Shown here one piece after another: positions 13,423-26,700 of a stretch of 64,000 nt of DNA. Where the stretch lies: assembly GCA_040954595.2 (NCBI GenBank), contig CM082578.2:10354001-10418000 (forward strand), written 5' to 3'. The position numbers and the translations under genes are program-made. Below the pieces are notes generated by a model. It saw only the letters and a list, made by a program, of their open reading frames with translations. It was not told the DNA's origin and made no database searches. The first letter of the stretch is position 1. Each line of letters starts with the position of its first letter. Source of the stretch: Balanoglossus misakiensis. Lineage: Eukaryota; Hemichordata.

Positions 13423-15872
13423 GGCGGAGCTATTACAAAAATCATAGAATTCAAAAAGACGCCATCATCATATTAACATTTCTATTATGCTTTATATAAG
13501 TGTTTGTTTTTGGCCTGTAGCAAGATAAGCGACTATAAAATTGTTTGTATTGCAACGTGTTATAAATGCACGAATGCGGTGTTGTGTAACGTGTCGCAGT
13601 CATGGTGTCAAACATTTACTTGATTTGAAATTGCCAGAGTAGACGGCTTCGTCACCCAGTTATACATGTATATCATTTCGCCGTTTTGACCTGAAATGTC
13701 AACTTTGATTCCGCGCAGTGTTCAAGAATGTAATAGCTTCTCTGGGGTTTTATCGCGGCAATAACAACCTGTTGCACTATGAGGTCTTGGGTCTGGCATC
13801 ACGGATTCATTGTTGGAAATTTTCTTGTTTCATGCCTGAACAACGAGCTGGTTGTTGCATGTTGTGGGTCACAGGGCAATCACGCTTTGGGTCACGTGGC
13901 TCAGCGGAAGTCTTCGGGATTTAAGCGCTACAGATTTGAGAGACCGTTGTTGTCGTTGAATTTAAGGCCGGACCTGGATTAATTTGTCTGTGGGCAACGG
14001 TAGACTGACAAATCACCACGTACGGCCACTCAGTGTGCGGAACATCACAAATCACATAACATGTATATAGAAACAAAATCCACTTGGTATTCTCTGTCAT
14101 AGATGTAACCGCAGATCGAGTTTTCTGCTCCAAGAGCTGAAACCTTCACATGCCGTGCACATAGCATCGTAGAATCCACCCTTGTCATTTCAATCGGAAA
14201 GATTATTGATTGAAAATACATCCAAACTGCAAAGGTAAAGCCGATGGAGTTTAGCAATTCAATCCTGCACCCGTGAGTAAATACCTCGGCGAGCAGTTTG
14301 GCCGTGACATCGATTGAGACCCTCGGCCTTTGGACCACTCGCTTCTGTTGCAAACCTGCCCGCACAAAAATCAATGTTTGTTTAGGTGATCGTGATCTAA
14401 CAATGTACTTCGAGTCAGCCTTTAAATATCAATTTTTCACATAAAAAACTTCCTGAATCACGAATAACCTTCAATCATATGTCAGTCCAATGTGACACAG
14501 CCTACAAACGGCTCCATCGATTTCATCTTATTATCCGTAGCGATATATTTAAACCACCGCAGCGAGTGTAGGCCTAGGTACTCGTAAACAGCTAGGATGG
14601 GGATTGCAAATGTCTGTATCGATGACGTGACGGTGACTCCACGTCGGTTTTACTTAATACTTCAAAATGCCATGGCGTCAACTTTGCACGAGTGTAATTG
14701 ATTTTACAATCGTTCGATTAATCTCGCTTCAGTGACGCGTGACGAACCCCCACTTGAACCGCGGTATCACCGTCGATTGAAACGCTATTGTTCGGGATAA
14801 TCATGCATACACGATCGGAGGAGTTGGAGAGCTGCCGCGAGGACGAGCTGCTCACCGTGAGCCTCTCGCCGACACTCCACTCACGCTCAGCTGTCGCGTG
14901 TTTATAAAGATAGCCGAAGCACCGTTCGATCGTATGCAGTTTTCAGTTAAAAGGAGATCTTATCTCCCCAGGTCCTCGTCAGTCCAACTCAATTGTGCGT
15001 CACGTCATGATTTTTCCCCCATTTACTTCGCTGGAAAACGATCGGCAAATCGATACGGTCGCTGACACCACGAGCATCGGGGAGACACATCGCTGGAATA
15101 CCGGATCTTAACGGAGTGCAGCTTGCGGCGGCATCCGATTTCCAAACAGACGCGATGTTTCACCGATAAATCTTTCATTGGTGTATTACCCGGCTTGTCA
15201 CCACCACGGCTCGAGACGATAATTTATTGAAAAAGTGAAGAGAAAAAAACACGAGAGGTTTACTCACACTTCCTTGCCGTCTTCTGGGTAGCTGTTGTAG
15301 TAGAACCCCCTGGCGTCTGCCTGATCAATTGTACCGACGTAAGTCATAGATATGGTGTAGTTTGTCCCAGCTCGCAACTCGTCGGCGGTGTGGATGATGT
15401 ACCAGTTGTACAGTGCGTCGATTTCTGTGCTGGATATTGCCACCTCGTTTCCGTTCTGGTCCTTGACTTCCCTGGTCAGGATCTCCATCTTGTCGTGGTG
15501 CACTTTAATTTCGTTCGTGTTCTTCGCGCACGTTACGTACATGGTGACGGAGCCTTCGTTCGTCTTGAACTTGTCGCCGTCCTTCTCCTCGTCGATGTAC
15601 GGCCTCAGCCTGACTAGGTAGTGGTACGGCACCAGGGTGTCCGGCAGCATGCCCTGGAAGTCTGCCATGGGCTCGGGCGTGTACGAGTCGTCGGGCATGC
15701 CGATCTCTTCCGCGACCGGGGTTTCGCAGGAGCTCTGCGGAATGTAGTAGGCCATGAGGACGGCCGCAACAAGTAGCAGGACGGCGAGGCAGGTCAGCAA
15801 GAAGCCGGTGCTCGTCTTCACGAAGCAGCCATTCTTCGTTTTCTCTGGGGAGTACCGCGTTTCGTAGGTCAT
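3151..15872 (-). CDS. ANPEP: Aminopeptidase N (M1 zinc ectopeptidase), complete, 17 exons
   Basis: This type II membrane zinc exopeptidase removes neutral N-terminal residues from peptides at the cell surface. Exons from 5' to 3' on the minus strand are 15268-15872, 13039-13333, 12668-12788, 11844-12001, 10321-10434, 9622-9759, 8603-8734, 8162-8340, 7643-7731, 6957-7090, 6567-6770, 6008-6096, 5774-5887, 5342-5503, 4489-4626, 3738-3810 and 3151-3309. They total 2904 nt and encode 967 aa, the length I recall for human APN. A short cytoplasmic tail precedes a membrane anchor at about residues 22-44. The exopeptidase motif is GAMEN (351-355). The zinc site is HELIH (388-392) plus Glu411 in WLNEGFASY, with Tyr475 as the likely transition-state Tyr. 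The C-terminal helical domain follows. The donor after exon 11 (GTTCGT) is the weakest site. Introns carry (GAT)n, (GACA)n and (CAGG)n tracts. Confidence 0.93.
4393..4422. repeat. (CAGG)n tetranucleotide repeat
   Basis: A short CAGG-type tandem repeat, decaying to GTAG, lies in the minus-strand aminopeptidase intron between the exons at 4489-4626 and 3738-3810. Confidence 0.85.
12918..12992. repeat. (GAT)n trinucleotide repeat, about 25 units
   Basis: A pure GAT/ATC array of about 75 bp lies in intron 2 of the minus-strand aminopeptidase N gene, beginning about 46 nt after the exon 2 donor. It is the same ATC/GAT unit that forms the large array near the right edge of the window. Confidence 0.95.
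13334..15267 (-). other. Intron 1 of aminopeptidase N
   Basis: This 1.9 kb intron separates the membrane-anchor exon from the first catalytic-domain exon. Apart from the GACA tract I see no repeat family and no supported exon. The ORFs inside it (for example 14045-14374 on the minus strand) have no recognisable homology. Confidence 0.7.
13391..13423. repeat. (GACA)n tetranucleotide repeat
   Basis: About eight units of GACA lie in intron 1 of the aminopeptidase N gene, close to the exon 2 acceptor. Confidence 0.9.
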
Positions 15873-18800
15873 CGCGAAAGTATTTTCCCCCTACGTTCAC
15901 GCATTCACAAAAATCGACAGCGTAAAGAGAAAAAAACCTGCCACCTGCTTAGCCGTCTTGTGTGACGCGTCGCGGTAAGGTGTGTGTGTGCATACACACT
16001 GTTCAGCAAAGCAGTGATGAAAAGGTCGCTGTATGGTGTTATATGCCGGGTGATTGTGAATGATTAACGACCAAAACACGAGTTTGCGAACTCGCTGGGA
16101 CTGAAAAAACCTTTGACCTCCTGTTTCGGACCCCTTTCGGTCATTCTGTGGCTACTCCCTTTACTAACAGACGCCCGAGTCGACTGTACAAACCCCGGCT
16201 TCTTATCGCTTATTAAACAAATGCACTTCTCGCCACATACGCCGTTAGATTGATATCAGAGTACGGTATATCACCGCTGTTTGCCATGTTCACGGATTAT
16301 CAGCTTTATTTCTCCAACTCCCCTGCTCCGCTGAAATGCACCCCGAGCTGTCAATAGGTAGAGAGTAGGCGTATTATATATGATGAACGGAGTAGGTGAG
16401 CTGAAACTACTGGAGAAGCGCCGCCGGCGAGACTTTAACAATAAACTGCATCTTCTCGTTACAATACGGAATTCTCACAGCGTATTAATATTGCGAGACC
16501 GTCACCAAGGAAAAGTAAATTGCCTCGTTTATTCACCGGGTCACTAGCAAAAAAGTGTTTCTATTTATAAACTGCGTAGTCACCTCTTCCTTCTCGAAAG
16601 ATTTGATATTACATGTAAAAGCGTCTAGGATCCATCGACTTGTAATATGCCTCATTAATTACAAACTTTTGTGTAGAGATGGTGGCACTTTGCCAATATT
16701 ACACGGTGGTTTGCCGTCAGAGCACCCGCTGGTGTTGATCGGGTTTATTTCAATCAGTGGAGTTAGTGTAGGATTGTTTTAATCAGAGGAGTAGAATCGT
16801 GCGGAGGGGTCGATTAAAACGGTAAATTGAGATGAATACGGCTAAGACTGTTTCCCCAGTCGAGCAGGATGAGACTAGAGTGAGATGTCTGCAGACTCGG
16901 ACGACTACGGCACGGGTTGAAAATGCACTTTAATTTCCCAAAAGCCACGGGATATCGACGATGCCGCCGGCCAAGTGAATCAGACTCTTTGCGATCGCGA
17001 TTGCGTGGTTTGGGGGCTGTAATGCATACACGGTTAGAATGATGATACTGTGTGTAGGTTTGTTTGTATCTTATATTGAATTATTGATGGATTGATTGAT
17101 TGATTGATACACGCAAATCAGCATACACAAACCGTGGTAAGCGGGACGCGTCGGTGTGTTGCTTTTAAACGATCGCCCCAGTACCTTATTCTCTAGAGGG
17201 CGCCCGACGCAAACTCAACACCGAAGGAAATGGAATGGTGTGGGCGATGGTTATACCAGGGGTTATACTATCAGTCCTTCTTGTTTTGTATTAGAAGAGA
17301 ACGTACACATAATTTTCTGTTGAACACGGTGGGTGGAAAAAACAACCTAAGTACCAGGAATGCGCAAAGTGGAAAGCCACAGTTAAAGTTAGATGTAAGA
17401 CCGATTATACTCAGTGTACATATGAAATTGTGACCGCAGAGGAATCGTCGGCTCCCAGAAAGCTTTTGAAATCAACTCTCAATTGCTTGGGTGTTTTTTT
17501 CTGCTACTATAGTCTCAAGGGGGCGCTTGTTAACTCGGGCTCTCATCAATCACCATATACACTCCCGCAATGGTCTGGGATACCGCGACCTCAAGGGATA
17601 ATTCCTGAGAACAAATTGACCGGTTCGGGAGAGCTGGGCTTTTAATTGACTTTTATTAATTTTTCCAGGGCAGCCTGATTTGCGTCCCTCAGTACCTGAC
17701 ATGTTTACCTATTTAAGAAGTAAATGCCAACGGCGGAGAGAATCCATTCTTGGTACGGGTAGTCGCCGTCGTCTGCCATGATGTGCACCGCAATTTTTGC
17801 AAGTCGTTAGCTTGACTACGGTACAGTCTTCCACTAAGTGATTTCGGGGAGCATCCAGTCAGACCTTGGCAGGCGAAGATGACTTTACATAAGGCCTCTG
17901 ACTCATCATCTTAAACGAGCAATGTCTCCTTACATGTTGAAAGCGCAATTTAACCATGACATTATGGTTAAGTACTACAAACTAGGAATAGGGATTGCAT
18001 ACAATCTTTTCACGATCTGAATGTTATGAGGTGCAGTATGCATTAGTCTCATGCCAGACATCAAACCTGCGCCACCAGCGGCTAGCTGAGGTGACCACAG
18101 TGGCGGTTGAAGTCATCACCTCGGTGATTTTTACCACTTCCATCAGGGTGACATTCGAAGTACATGTTTTATTCCGGTATTCTGTATGAAGTTAACTTCA
18201 TTGCGTTCAGTTTCGCAAAATGGGAATTCCATAGGGGAATACCCAATCTTACACCTGGTCGTACTTTCTTGCTCATTTTTGTTCTAGTTTGCAAAATACC
18301 CATCGTTGATGTACGCATAAGTTTCCCGCTCTATCTGTGATTCAATCTAATGTATAACTGTTGCCTTGGTGACAAGCGTAAACTGATGGGCACACCTTGC
18401 GCTAGCTATCGTGTTAATTAAACCCTATCTCTTTATTTCATAACGCACGAATGATATTTGGACAAGTACTCAAGCGCTGTCCTTTTTCTATTTATTTCTT
18501 TATCAAGAGGATTCTTGGTGACGTCTTACTTGATATTGGAAATCAATAACGCCATGTTGATTTCCACATCCCTCCGATATCAGTCATTGGAATCCAATAC
18601 TTAGTACAGTCTAGTTAAATTTGGCAAGACGGGTTATCAGCGCAAAGGGGCCACAATGAAATTCGGTCACAACAAATGCGTTCCGACTCCCAAAGTCACA
18701 TGGGACGTGAATTTGAACTCCAGCTATCACAGTCATCCATATACATCAAGATGACCAAAGATCACTGCTATTTGCACCTTATCGCACTGGTTTATACAGA

Positions 18801-19828
18801 TATATTTTGTCTCATGTCCAAATCTGAACATACTGGTTACTTCAACATGTAATAACAAGAATATGTAGTTTATACTATACAGAAACAGAACAAAACAAAC
18901 AAGGACATCTCAAAAGACACTGCTTCAATATTTCTAATGGGAAGACCCACTGTATATTTTGTTAAAATTAAAATTTCACTTTGAAGTGTGATGACAAGAC
19001 GCGTATCCCTGGTCACCGACGTAGGAATGTACTACGAAAAGAATTATTGTTAAATAAATCGATTTTTACTTAACATTTTGAAAATGTGTTTGCCTACATT
19101 CGAGAAATGGCTTTGGTCTCCAAAACAGGCGATACAGAGAGAAGTGTAACTTTGTTGACCTCCGCGTGAAACTGACCAAACGAAGCCTCTTGTTTAAGTT
19201 CAAAGTGGAGGTACCGTGACTGTAGTGTTTGGCAGAGTACATTAAACTGCCAAATCTAACTCCACCATAGCAATGCCATAAATCTCTCATATACCCGTGT
19301 CGTCAACATATCTCTGTAACTATAGACGCGAAAACGTGAAATAAACGAGACAATATGGTATTTAGTTGATTTGATCAACAAACCAGAAAACTGATTTTTT
19401 ACAGTAATAGTTTTTGATTGCAAGAATATCACAAAAAGTGAATTTGATCGATGAATGAAGTATACCTTTAATTAATTACAGGTTCCTTCACTGCGCCTTA
19501 ATGGCGATTGTCCCCCGACGGATATCAAGATCTATCGCAACCCAACTATGACCGGTTTTTCCATTGTGTGATAATTGATTTTTTTGCAAAAGGAATGTCT
19601 ATTCCAGCACTTTGTTGGAGCTATTAATAAGCGAGAAGACAACGGGAGGATCTTGTCGCAAATCGATCACAAATCGATGTCGTTTGTTGGCAGTGCAATG
19701 TTTGTGCACACGGAATCGAACAACACAGCCCGTTTAATGAAGTCGTAAATCAAGGGAGTAATTAATGTACGAGCCCAGTACATTTAAATTTCAAATTGCA
19801 CAACATTAACTTTGAAGTTTCATTGTTT
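15873..19828. other. Intergenic region upstream of aminopeptidase N; no gene recognised
   Basis: This stretch should contain the 5' UTR and promoter of the aminopeptidase N gene at its left end and the 3' UTR of the single-exon gene at its right end. A short GATT repeat lies near 17085-17106. No ORF shows a recognisable domain or a convincing splice pattern. Confidence 0.5.
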
Positions 19829-20482
19829 TTATAAAGTCGAGCTCGTCATCTCTCTCTGGACGGTTCTTTTCTTGACTTCTATCGGCGGAAGTATGATTTT
19901 CCTCCTGGTGGAAGCAGCCGCGGGCTTCGTATGGTTCAACGCCGTGGGCACCCGAAGTAGCTGGCTTCTCTCCATGGCTTGCAGACTCGCCCTCCTCGCC
20001 GGCTCGACGAGTTTCTTGGCCTGTTCGAGCCTGGGGTTGTAGGCGTCGATGGCGTCGCTCTGCTTGCGCACCTCGGCCCTCATCGCGAACAGATACCGTC
20101 CCCTCGCCGCGTACCTCTCCAGCGTCTTGCGCTCGATCTGCCGCCGGCGGTCGTGGAAGCTCATCGGGTGGCTCATGTAGGCCCGCCTGCCCGCCTCGAT
20201 GTCGTGCAGCTCTTTCTTGAGTTGGTTCTGGGCCCGGTTGACCCGAACGTTCAGTATATCACCGGCTCTCTCTATCTGCTTGTACGTCAGATGCAGGCGG
20301 TTCTTCTCCTTGTTGTTCACGATTCCCGTCCTGTGTCTCATCCGAGCACTCAGTCTTTGTATGGCTTCGAACCTCTTCCGACCTTGCAAATCGGTCATGT
20401 CCTCCGGGTCCAGCTTTTTCTTCCCGCCACCCTTTTTCACGCCCGCATCCGAACTTGAACTGTCGACGGTCGCATTCAGCAT
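19829..20482 (-). CDS. Uncharacterised basic coiled-coil protein, 217 aa, single exon
   Basis: I do not recognise this protein. It is an uninterrupted 217-codon ORF with an ATG in good context (A at -3) and no need for introns, unlike every other gene in the window. It opens with a Ser-rich stretch and a Gly/Lys cluster (GGGKKK). A long, strongly charged helical region with Arg, Lys, Glu and Gln in heptad-like spacing follows, at roughly residues 30-170. The tail is basic and Ser/Thr-rich. No signal peptide, membrane segment, Cys cluster or catalytic motif is visible. Raised GC relative to its flanks and consistent amino-acid character argue that it is coding. Possibilities are a cytoskeletal or ciliary coiled-coil protein or a retrocopy-derived gene. 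A CCDC190-like resemblance occurred to me but is too weak to use. Confidence 0.7.
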   Translation of the reverse strand: MLNATVDSSSSDAGVKKGGGKKKLDPEDMTDLQGRKRFEAIQRLSARMRHRTGIVNNKEKNRLHLTYKQIERAGDILNVRVNRAQNQLKKELHDIEAGRRAYMSHPMSFHDRRRQIERKTLERYAARGRYLFAMRAEVRKQSDAIDAYNPRLEQAKKLVEPARRASLQAMERSQLLRVPTALNHTKPAAASTRRKIILPPIEVKKRTVQREMTSSTL

Positions 20483-23400
20483 TTTCGACGCCCTTTGTAA
20501 AATATAAACTTATACCAAATGTCAAAAGACACGAAGAGCAACGGCAATAATTCAACAATGACCCGAATTGGTCAGCGGGGCGTTTCCTTTTGTCGGGTCT
20601 TCTTACTAATGAATGTTTGAAGACAAGCATAAATGAGTTATTAGATATGGTCGTGATTTCCAAAGAGATGAAGTGAGCCAGACCATTTCAGATATCTCCA
20701 AGTAGATCCTGACATGGTTGTATTCCCCTCTCCGAATGGCGGAATGGCGACTTCGCGGTTCCAGGCGACAGGGTGATGTTCCGCGACCGACCACTTACGA
20801 ATTACCACTTAAGGAGCTGCGCAGCTTCTGTGGAATTATCGCTCGTGTACCGCAATTAAGTCCTCTTTGGGCTCGATACAGGCCGGCCTTTCCAGCCACA
20901 ATGGTTACGTTTAATTCAGTGTCCAGACAAAGGTACAAGATTGGAGTCACAGACACGAAGGTAGAGGCTGCTTCGTCCGATGTCGCTGTCTTCCGTCGCA
21001 CTGGTCGTGCTGGGTTACGGCCACCGACACGGTCTTGTTTGTGTTGTGAAGCAAAAAGGGTGGAACCGGCTTTATCGACTTGCAGGCCCGCTATACGGTA
21101 ATCCCGATTCATTGGACAGCAAGTAATCTATGGAGGAGAGGATTACCCTATCTCGACCCTGGGGGGGAAGCTGGACATCGGTTCCACCGCTAATCAGAGT
21201 GGCAGTTTCACGTAACCTGCATTGTGACGGACAATGTCTCGAAGAACTTCTCTAAGTACACCGCTTTCCTAATACGTACAATGCGTTCTCAGTCTTGGGG
21301 ACAAACAATCAAGTATTGATCCCACCCCTATTTACGGATTTACCGCAAAACAAAACTCAAATACTCCCTCGAACCTCCCGCTGAAAGAAAACATTCAGCG
21401 TCTCTTTGGCCTCCACGATAGAAGGGAAGTTGCCCTATGGCTATCTAATTGATTACCACATGGCAAAGTTTCGCAGCAACCGACTTGACAGTAGCCAAAG
21501 ATACAGGGCCGACGACAAGTGACTGTTTGTGTCATAGCGCAGCAAAGTAAAAAAATCAGGGCTTGTTTTATAATTTATGGCCATCCAGTGTGGCATTTAT
21601 ATCCATATTTAATTGCACATCGCGTGTACAGTTGTCCTTGAATGTTTGTTCATATATGCACTCCGCACGTCGTCTTCCACTGTTGGTCGAAGCTTATTGT
21701 TATAACCGATAACGTAGTACATTATGACCAGTTACATACAATGTTTCTGGCCAAAATTTACCTTGTTAAACAAGACATGAGATGAGGGCATTGCCTTATT
21801 CGAGTCGTGTAACTTACTACGCGACAGCACAAAACTGGTTTCTGTCAATTTGTGTTGGCAGTCCAGGTTTTCCTCCATCCTTTATGTGGACTCTTTTGGA
21901 CCCGCGCGCAAGTCCGATGTGGTCGATATGGACTGAATAATTTTTTTATGAACACCGCCCTCTGTTGACTAATGGGCATGCTCTTTCTACTGTGCGAAAG
22001 CTGAAATGCAGGCAAAATGATGGCACGGTAAAAATGTTCTCCGTCTTGTCCAAATGATGTTTCTTCATTATATTACACTTTTAGTCCAGCCTTCTACTGC
22101 TGAGCAACGATGCTGTGTACACATACACTAGCGAAAAATAAATGGTTGCCTGAATAATTAAATTCCAACAAGATCTTTAATATTTGCTTTAACAAATACC
22201 ATTAAAACTCATCTGTGACCTTCACTACCCCCTTCTTTATGTATCACATTCATATATGCATTCTGTAAATTATTATTATCATTAACCAACATACAAGTAT
22301 CAACATATAAATTCTATAACATTTTTCTCAAAATAATACACCAAATATATCTTTAAAATTAATTGTAAATATACACCAGTGCTTCACAGTATCCAATGTA
22401 CACATAATAGATTGGATGTGCTGATAGGGTACCTCGCATACAAGGTCTACAATACACTGTGTTCCCCATTTCACTATATTCCCGGTCAATTCATCTGGCA
22501 TCACACAAAATACCAACACATCAATACTTCTTGGTTCAATTGACAATGGCAAGTATCAAGCAAGTCCATATAAACTGACTTCTGATGGGCCAACGTAACT
22601 CAAACTGGTCTCAAAATGTCACCGATTTCTACTTTTTTTGTCCACTCTTTGCATAATTACAAGGTCAAACACCAACAATCAATAGGAATGTTCACACACT
22701 GAATTTAACATTACATCCTTTACCACTAAACAGGTAAAATTCTATTGAGTACTGTAGCATGTAATCAAACCGCTATTTTGCTAAGTTTGGTGAAAAATAT
22801 CAAGGTGCATTGTGGGTGCAGTTTAGTCAATAAAAAATTTTTTTGGTCAATATTGCATTGTTTGAAAACTAATATTGCTGTAATAAAAAACTGTATAAAT
22901 TTAGCACACAATCTCCCTAGAATGAAAGACTCACAGAAACAATGAAAGTCAGAAGATCAGAACTACCAGGATGATAGCATTGCACAGAGAGAAGTACTAG
23001 AAATACGGAAGGATCTACTTGATGAATAAAATGCTTTGACCATTTTTGAATGCAATTATCTGACGATGATTTAGAAGATGCGAAAGAGGTAAAAACTAAA
23101 ATCAAACTTGGTTGACAGATTAAAATTTTCCGTGCAAGACAAACTCCTTGAAGTCATGCAAAGTGGCCTACAAGTTGAACTTTCCTGGACTAATTCACCA
23201 AATTCCAAGGAAACGATTGAGCAATAAACAGGTTCAGTATCAAAACCTGAGGATTTCGCCCGAACATTCCAGACCAACAATCAACCTAACACACTACTTC
23301 AATAACACTTTTACCTGGCACAATTGTCAACATTCAAGAAAACTCATACAGTAAACTTAAATGAATTACCTGATACACAATAATGTGTAATTGCAATCAT

Positions 23401-23730
23401 TTCCCCCGTTTTCAATATTGTTTATAATTTTTGTCTTGTTTTTGAATTTGTCTCTGAGTAAAAGCAGTTTCTCCACCTGCAAACCTCAAACATTTATTTT
23501 CAACATGGGCCAGGCATTCTAAAAATTTCATAACTATCCTATAACTGGAGGTAATTTTAACTTACATTTACAACACTCAAATTTTCCTGCCTGCTTCCAA
23601 CTACGAAATCGAAGAAACATCAACGAAGACCATGCTGACAAATTTAGTACACATCTAAATTTAAGTTTTCTGAAAAACGACAGATGTTAGCCATGCTGTA
23701 GGCATCGGCTTCCCACTCCATCGGCACCAA
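20483..23730. other. Intergenic region and ABCD 3' UTR; no gene recognised
   Basis: The region runs from upstream of the single-exon gene to the 3' end of the ABCD gene. AT-rich sequence between about 22130 and 23700 is compatible with 3' UTR. No ORF is recognisable. Confidence 0.5.
23493..23498 (-). terminator. Candidate polyadenylation signal of the ABCD gene
   Basis: TTTATT on the plus strand reads AATAAA on the minus strand, 233 nt after the ABCD stop codon. It is the only canonical hexamer I noticed in the first kilobase of the 3' flank. Confidence 0.4.
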
Positions 23731-26700
23731 TCACTGAACATTCCCGTCCCACTGCAAAGGACTGGCACCGGATGAGCCGGACTTCAACACGGAGTCCTCG
23801 CCCAGGATCTTGCAGAGTTCGTTCAACCTCTGCTGCATCTTGGGTATGCCGGACAGCTGCACTTCCAGTTTCTGTTTCTCCTCGTTGAGGGACAGCCTGG
23901 TCCTGGTGTCCAGCTCTTCCATGCGCCATCCGCCCTCCCCGTCAAACTGCAGCAGGTGGGTGTGGTACTTCCTGTAGAAGATGACAGAAAAAAACAAAAA
24001 ACTGGTTGTTGTGTTTTTTCTCCCCCAATACACTCAATTAATAGGAACTCACAACAGAATTTTTCAGTAAACTTGTCACAGTCACAGAACTGCACAACTT
24101 GAGGAAGGGCAGATTTTTCTGGCATTATACAGGTCTGCATTAAAAATACACACAATATATGTTCTTACCAAAGCGACGGCCTGTGCGAGATGGTCAACAG
24201 CAGAATGCCCGAATCTTTAGCTGCCTGGAATATGCTGCCCTCAACGTCAATACTGACTGCACTGGTACACTCGTCGAGGAGAGCAAACTTGGGTCTGAAA
24301 CAATCAAAGGACAAACAGTCAAAGGACATAAGTGGTCACACAGAAAATTTTGTAAGAGGATAATAAATAACAATCTTACTGATGGTAGAATATCCTGGCC
24401 ATTCCCATTCTCTGCTTCTCACCACCAGAGAGAACGTCTTTCCAATCGCGTACAGCATCCCAACCTGGAAAACGACAACGGAATGAATATATTTATTAAA
24501 TGTGAATTGAGAAAATCAGTAGTGCTTAGGATGTATGTGTAATATGCTTACTTTTTACCCAAATCAGACAATTATCTGTGTGTAATATAATATATGTTAC
24601 CTCCTTCTCTGATCACAATATTTTGGAGATACACAGTGTTCAATATTTCCTCCAACCGTTCATCAGAGAATCCCTTCCTGTACATGTCTGCCACTGAGTC
24701 TGGATAGATCACCTGGTCTCGCAGTGAGCCTATGGACATGTAGGGTCTGTAACAGACATTGATTATGAAATACATGTGATACACATGTATGTCAATGTGC
24801 ACCTGGCAAAATATACTGTGGAGTTTGTCTGTGCTGTATACAATAGTCTGTTCCAGCAATCATATAACATTAATTCAGTACCCAGAATACGACACCACAC
24901 ACTCTTCCCCCTCCACCATCCCACAAGAGAATATGACTGTTAATTAAAAAAACACCCTCTCCCTCACCTCTGTGGTATGTAGTACATGTGTTTCAAAGCT
25001 GGCTTGATCATCTTGCCTTTGTAGACGGGCCACAGACCACCAAGTATCCGGAAGAGTGAACTCTTACCGCAGCCGTTTGGTCCTGCTATCAACAGATGCA
25101 TGCCATCACTCACCTAGTTCCAAAAAAATAGATAGAAAGATAGAAATGCCATCCTGTTGGAAGGTGACAATAAGCCATTTACCTGTACTATTTTAAATGT
25201 GGTGGCATAAAACCTATATTGAAAAATATGATGACATCATTAGCATATCTTGTTGCGATTGGTGCATACTCACATTCAAGCTGAGACTGGACGTGATGAC
25301 ATCACCATTGGGCGTTATGATTGGAACATCGTCCAGGGATATTGTTGCCGTTTCTACTTCAGTGACTTCTCCTGTTGGATGGAAAAAATGTGTGTATTTG
25401 CAAGATCTGGTTAAGCAAGTCCACAGTCAACAATAACAGAGCACTCATAAAGATAACAGAATAGTGAAAATTACACACAATGATTTATCCCAGTAATGGC
25501 TGTCAAAACAAGAAACGATGATAAAATGTCCTTTACCGTCAATCTCTAATGGTCCTTCGATTCTCTCCTTAGATTTCAAAGCTGTCTTGGGTTTGGACAC
25601 ATCACCAGCGGTTACCATGGTTCTTGAGTACTTTCCCTCACTAACGTCCTGGAACACTTTGATCATGCCATGCACTCTGGATGTGTAGCCAACTAACTCC
25701 ATTATCTACAAACACAACAAATGGTTAAAGGGAACGTTGTTCCTTTTATTTTTAGGAATTCACAATACTTTCTGGCCATGTTTTGGAGCATTATAAAATT
25801 AAATTACAAAGCTGAAATCATATCGAGTAAAATTCACCAGATATCACAGTTTCTGTAAAATATTAACAAAAAAATTAATGGTGATACTAAAGCTAACATG
25901 GGTTGTGGTTATCACTTGCTTCATTAAACATTTACCTCTTTGTAAGAAGACATGATTCTTTCAATGGCATCAGCACTTGAGATCAGTAGATTTCTTGCCG
26001 TGGTAAAGGCTTCCGTTCTCTCGCTTACAGTCTCTGCCTCACTCAGTGGTACATCTAAAATCCAAAATGTGAATGTTTTATTTGAGTGACTGGCATGTTA
26101 TTTCAAATAAGTGTCTTTTTGGAAGTGTGACCTAATATTACAGGCATTTTTCCTCTGATGAATTTTTCTTTCAAGTCACTGCTATCGCCTTCAAGGGGAC
26201 TGTGTGTTGTGTACATGATAATAGTGCATATTCACCACTAGGGGGCGCTGTGTTGAACACCTCATCAAAATAATTGAAAGTCGATGATGACAATCAGGTT
26301 CATTCAACAAACATCACTCCAACAACTCCACCACTACAGCACAAAACACAAACATGCTGGTTGTAGCTGAAACGAAAACAATGACATCAGTCCTTTCTTA
26401 CCTGTCTGTCTTCCCGTGGCTGTCACCATGGGGATGGCCACCATCAGCATGCCGCTGGCACTCCACACGTACTTCATCAGAAACTGCTCCAGCATGACGT
26501 ACCACAGCTTCTGGCGGAAGATGAGGTCCATCTGGTCGGTGAGGGCCTTGTAGCTACGCTGCAGCATATTCAATTCCACCTGGAATTGAAAGGTGTGACA
26601 TAGACTTAGAAATGATACAAACGCTTTAACCTTCAAAAGTCAACAGACTACTTGTTCAATTTTTGTTATCTCAATTTTTATTAGTGAAACTGTTGAGAAC

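Noticed and set aside
15505-15900. 131-codon ORF overlapping aminopeptidase N exon 1 in another frame
   Set aside because: The overlapping frame carries the membrane anchor and start of aminopeptidase N, with correct splice phase; this one is a composition shadow.
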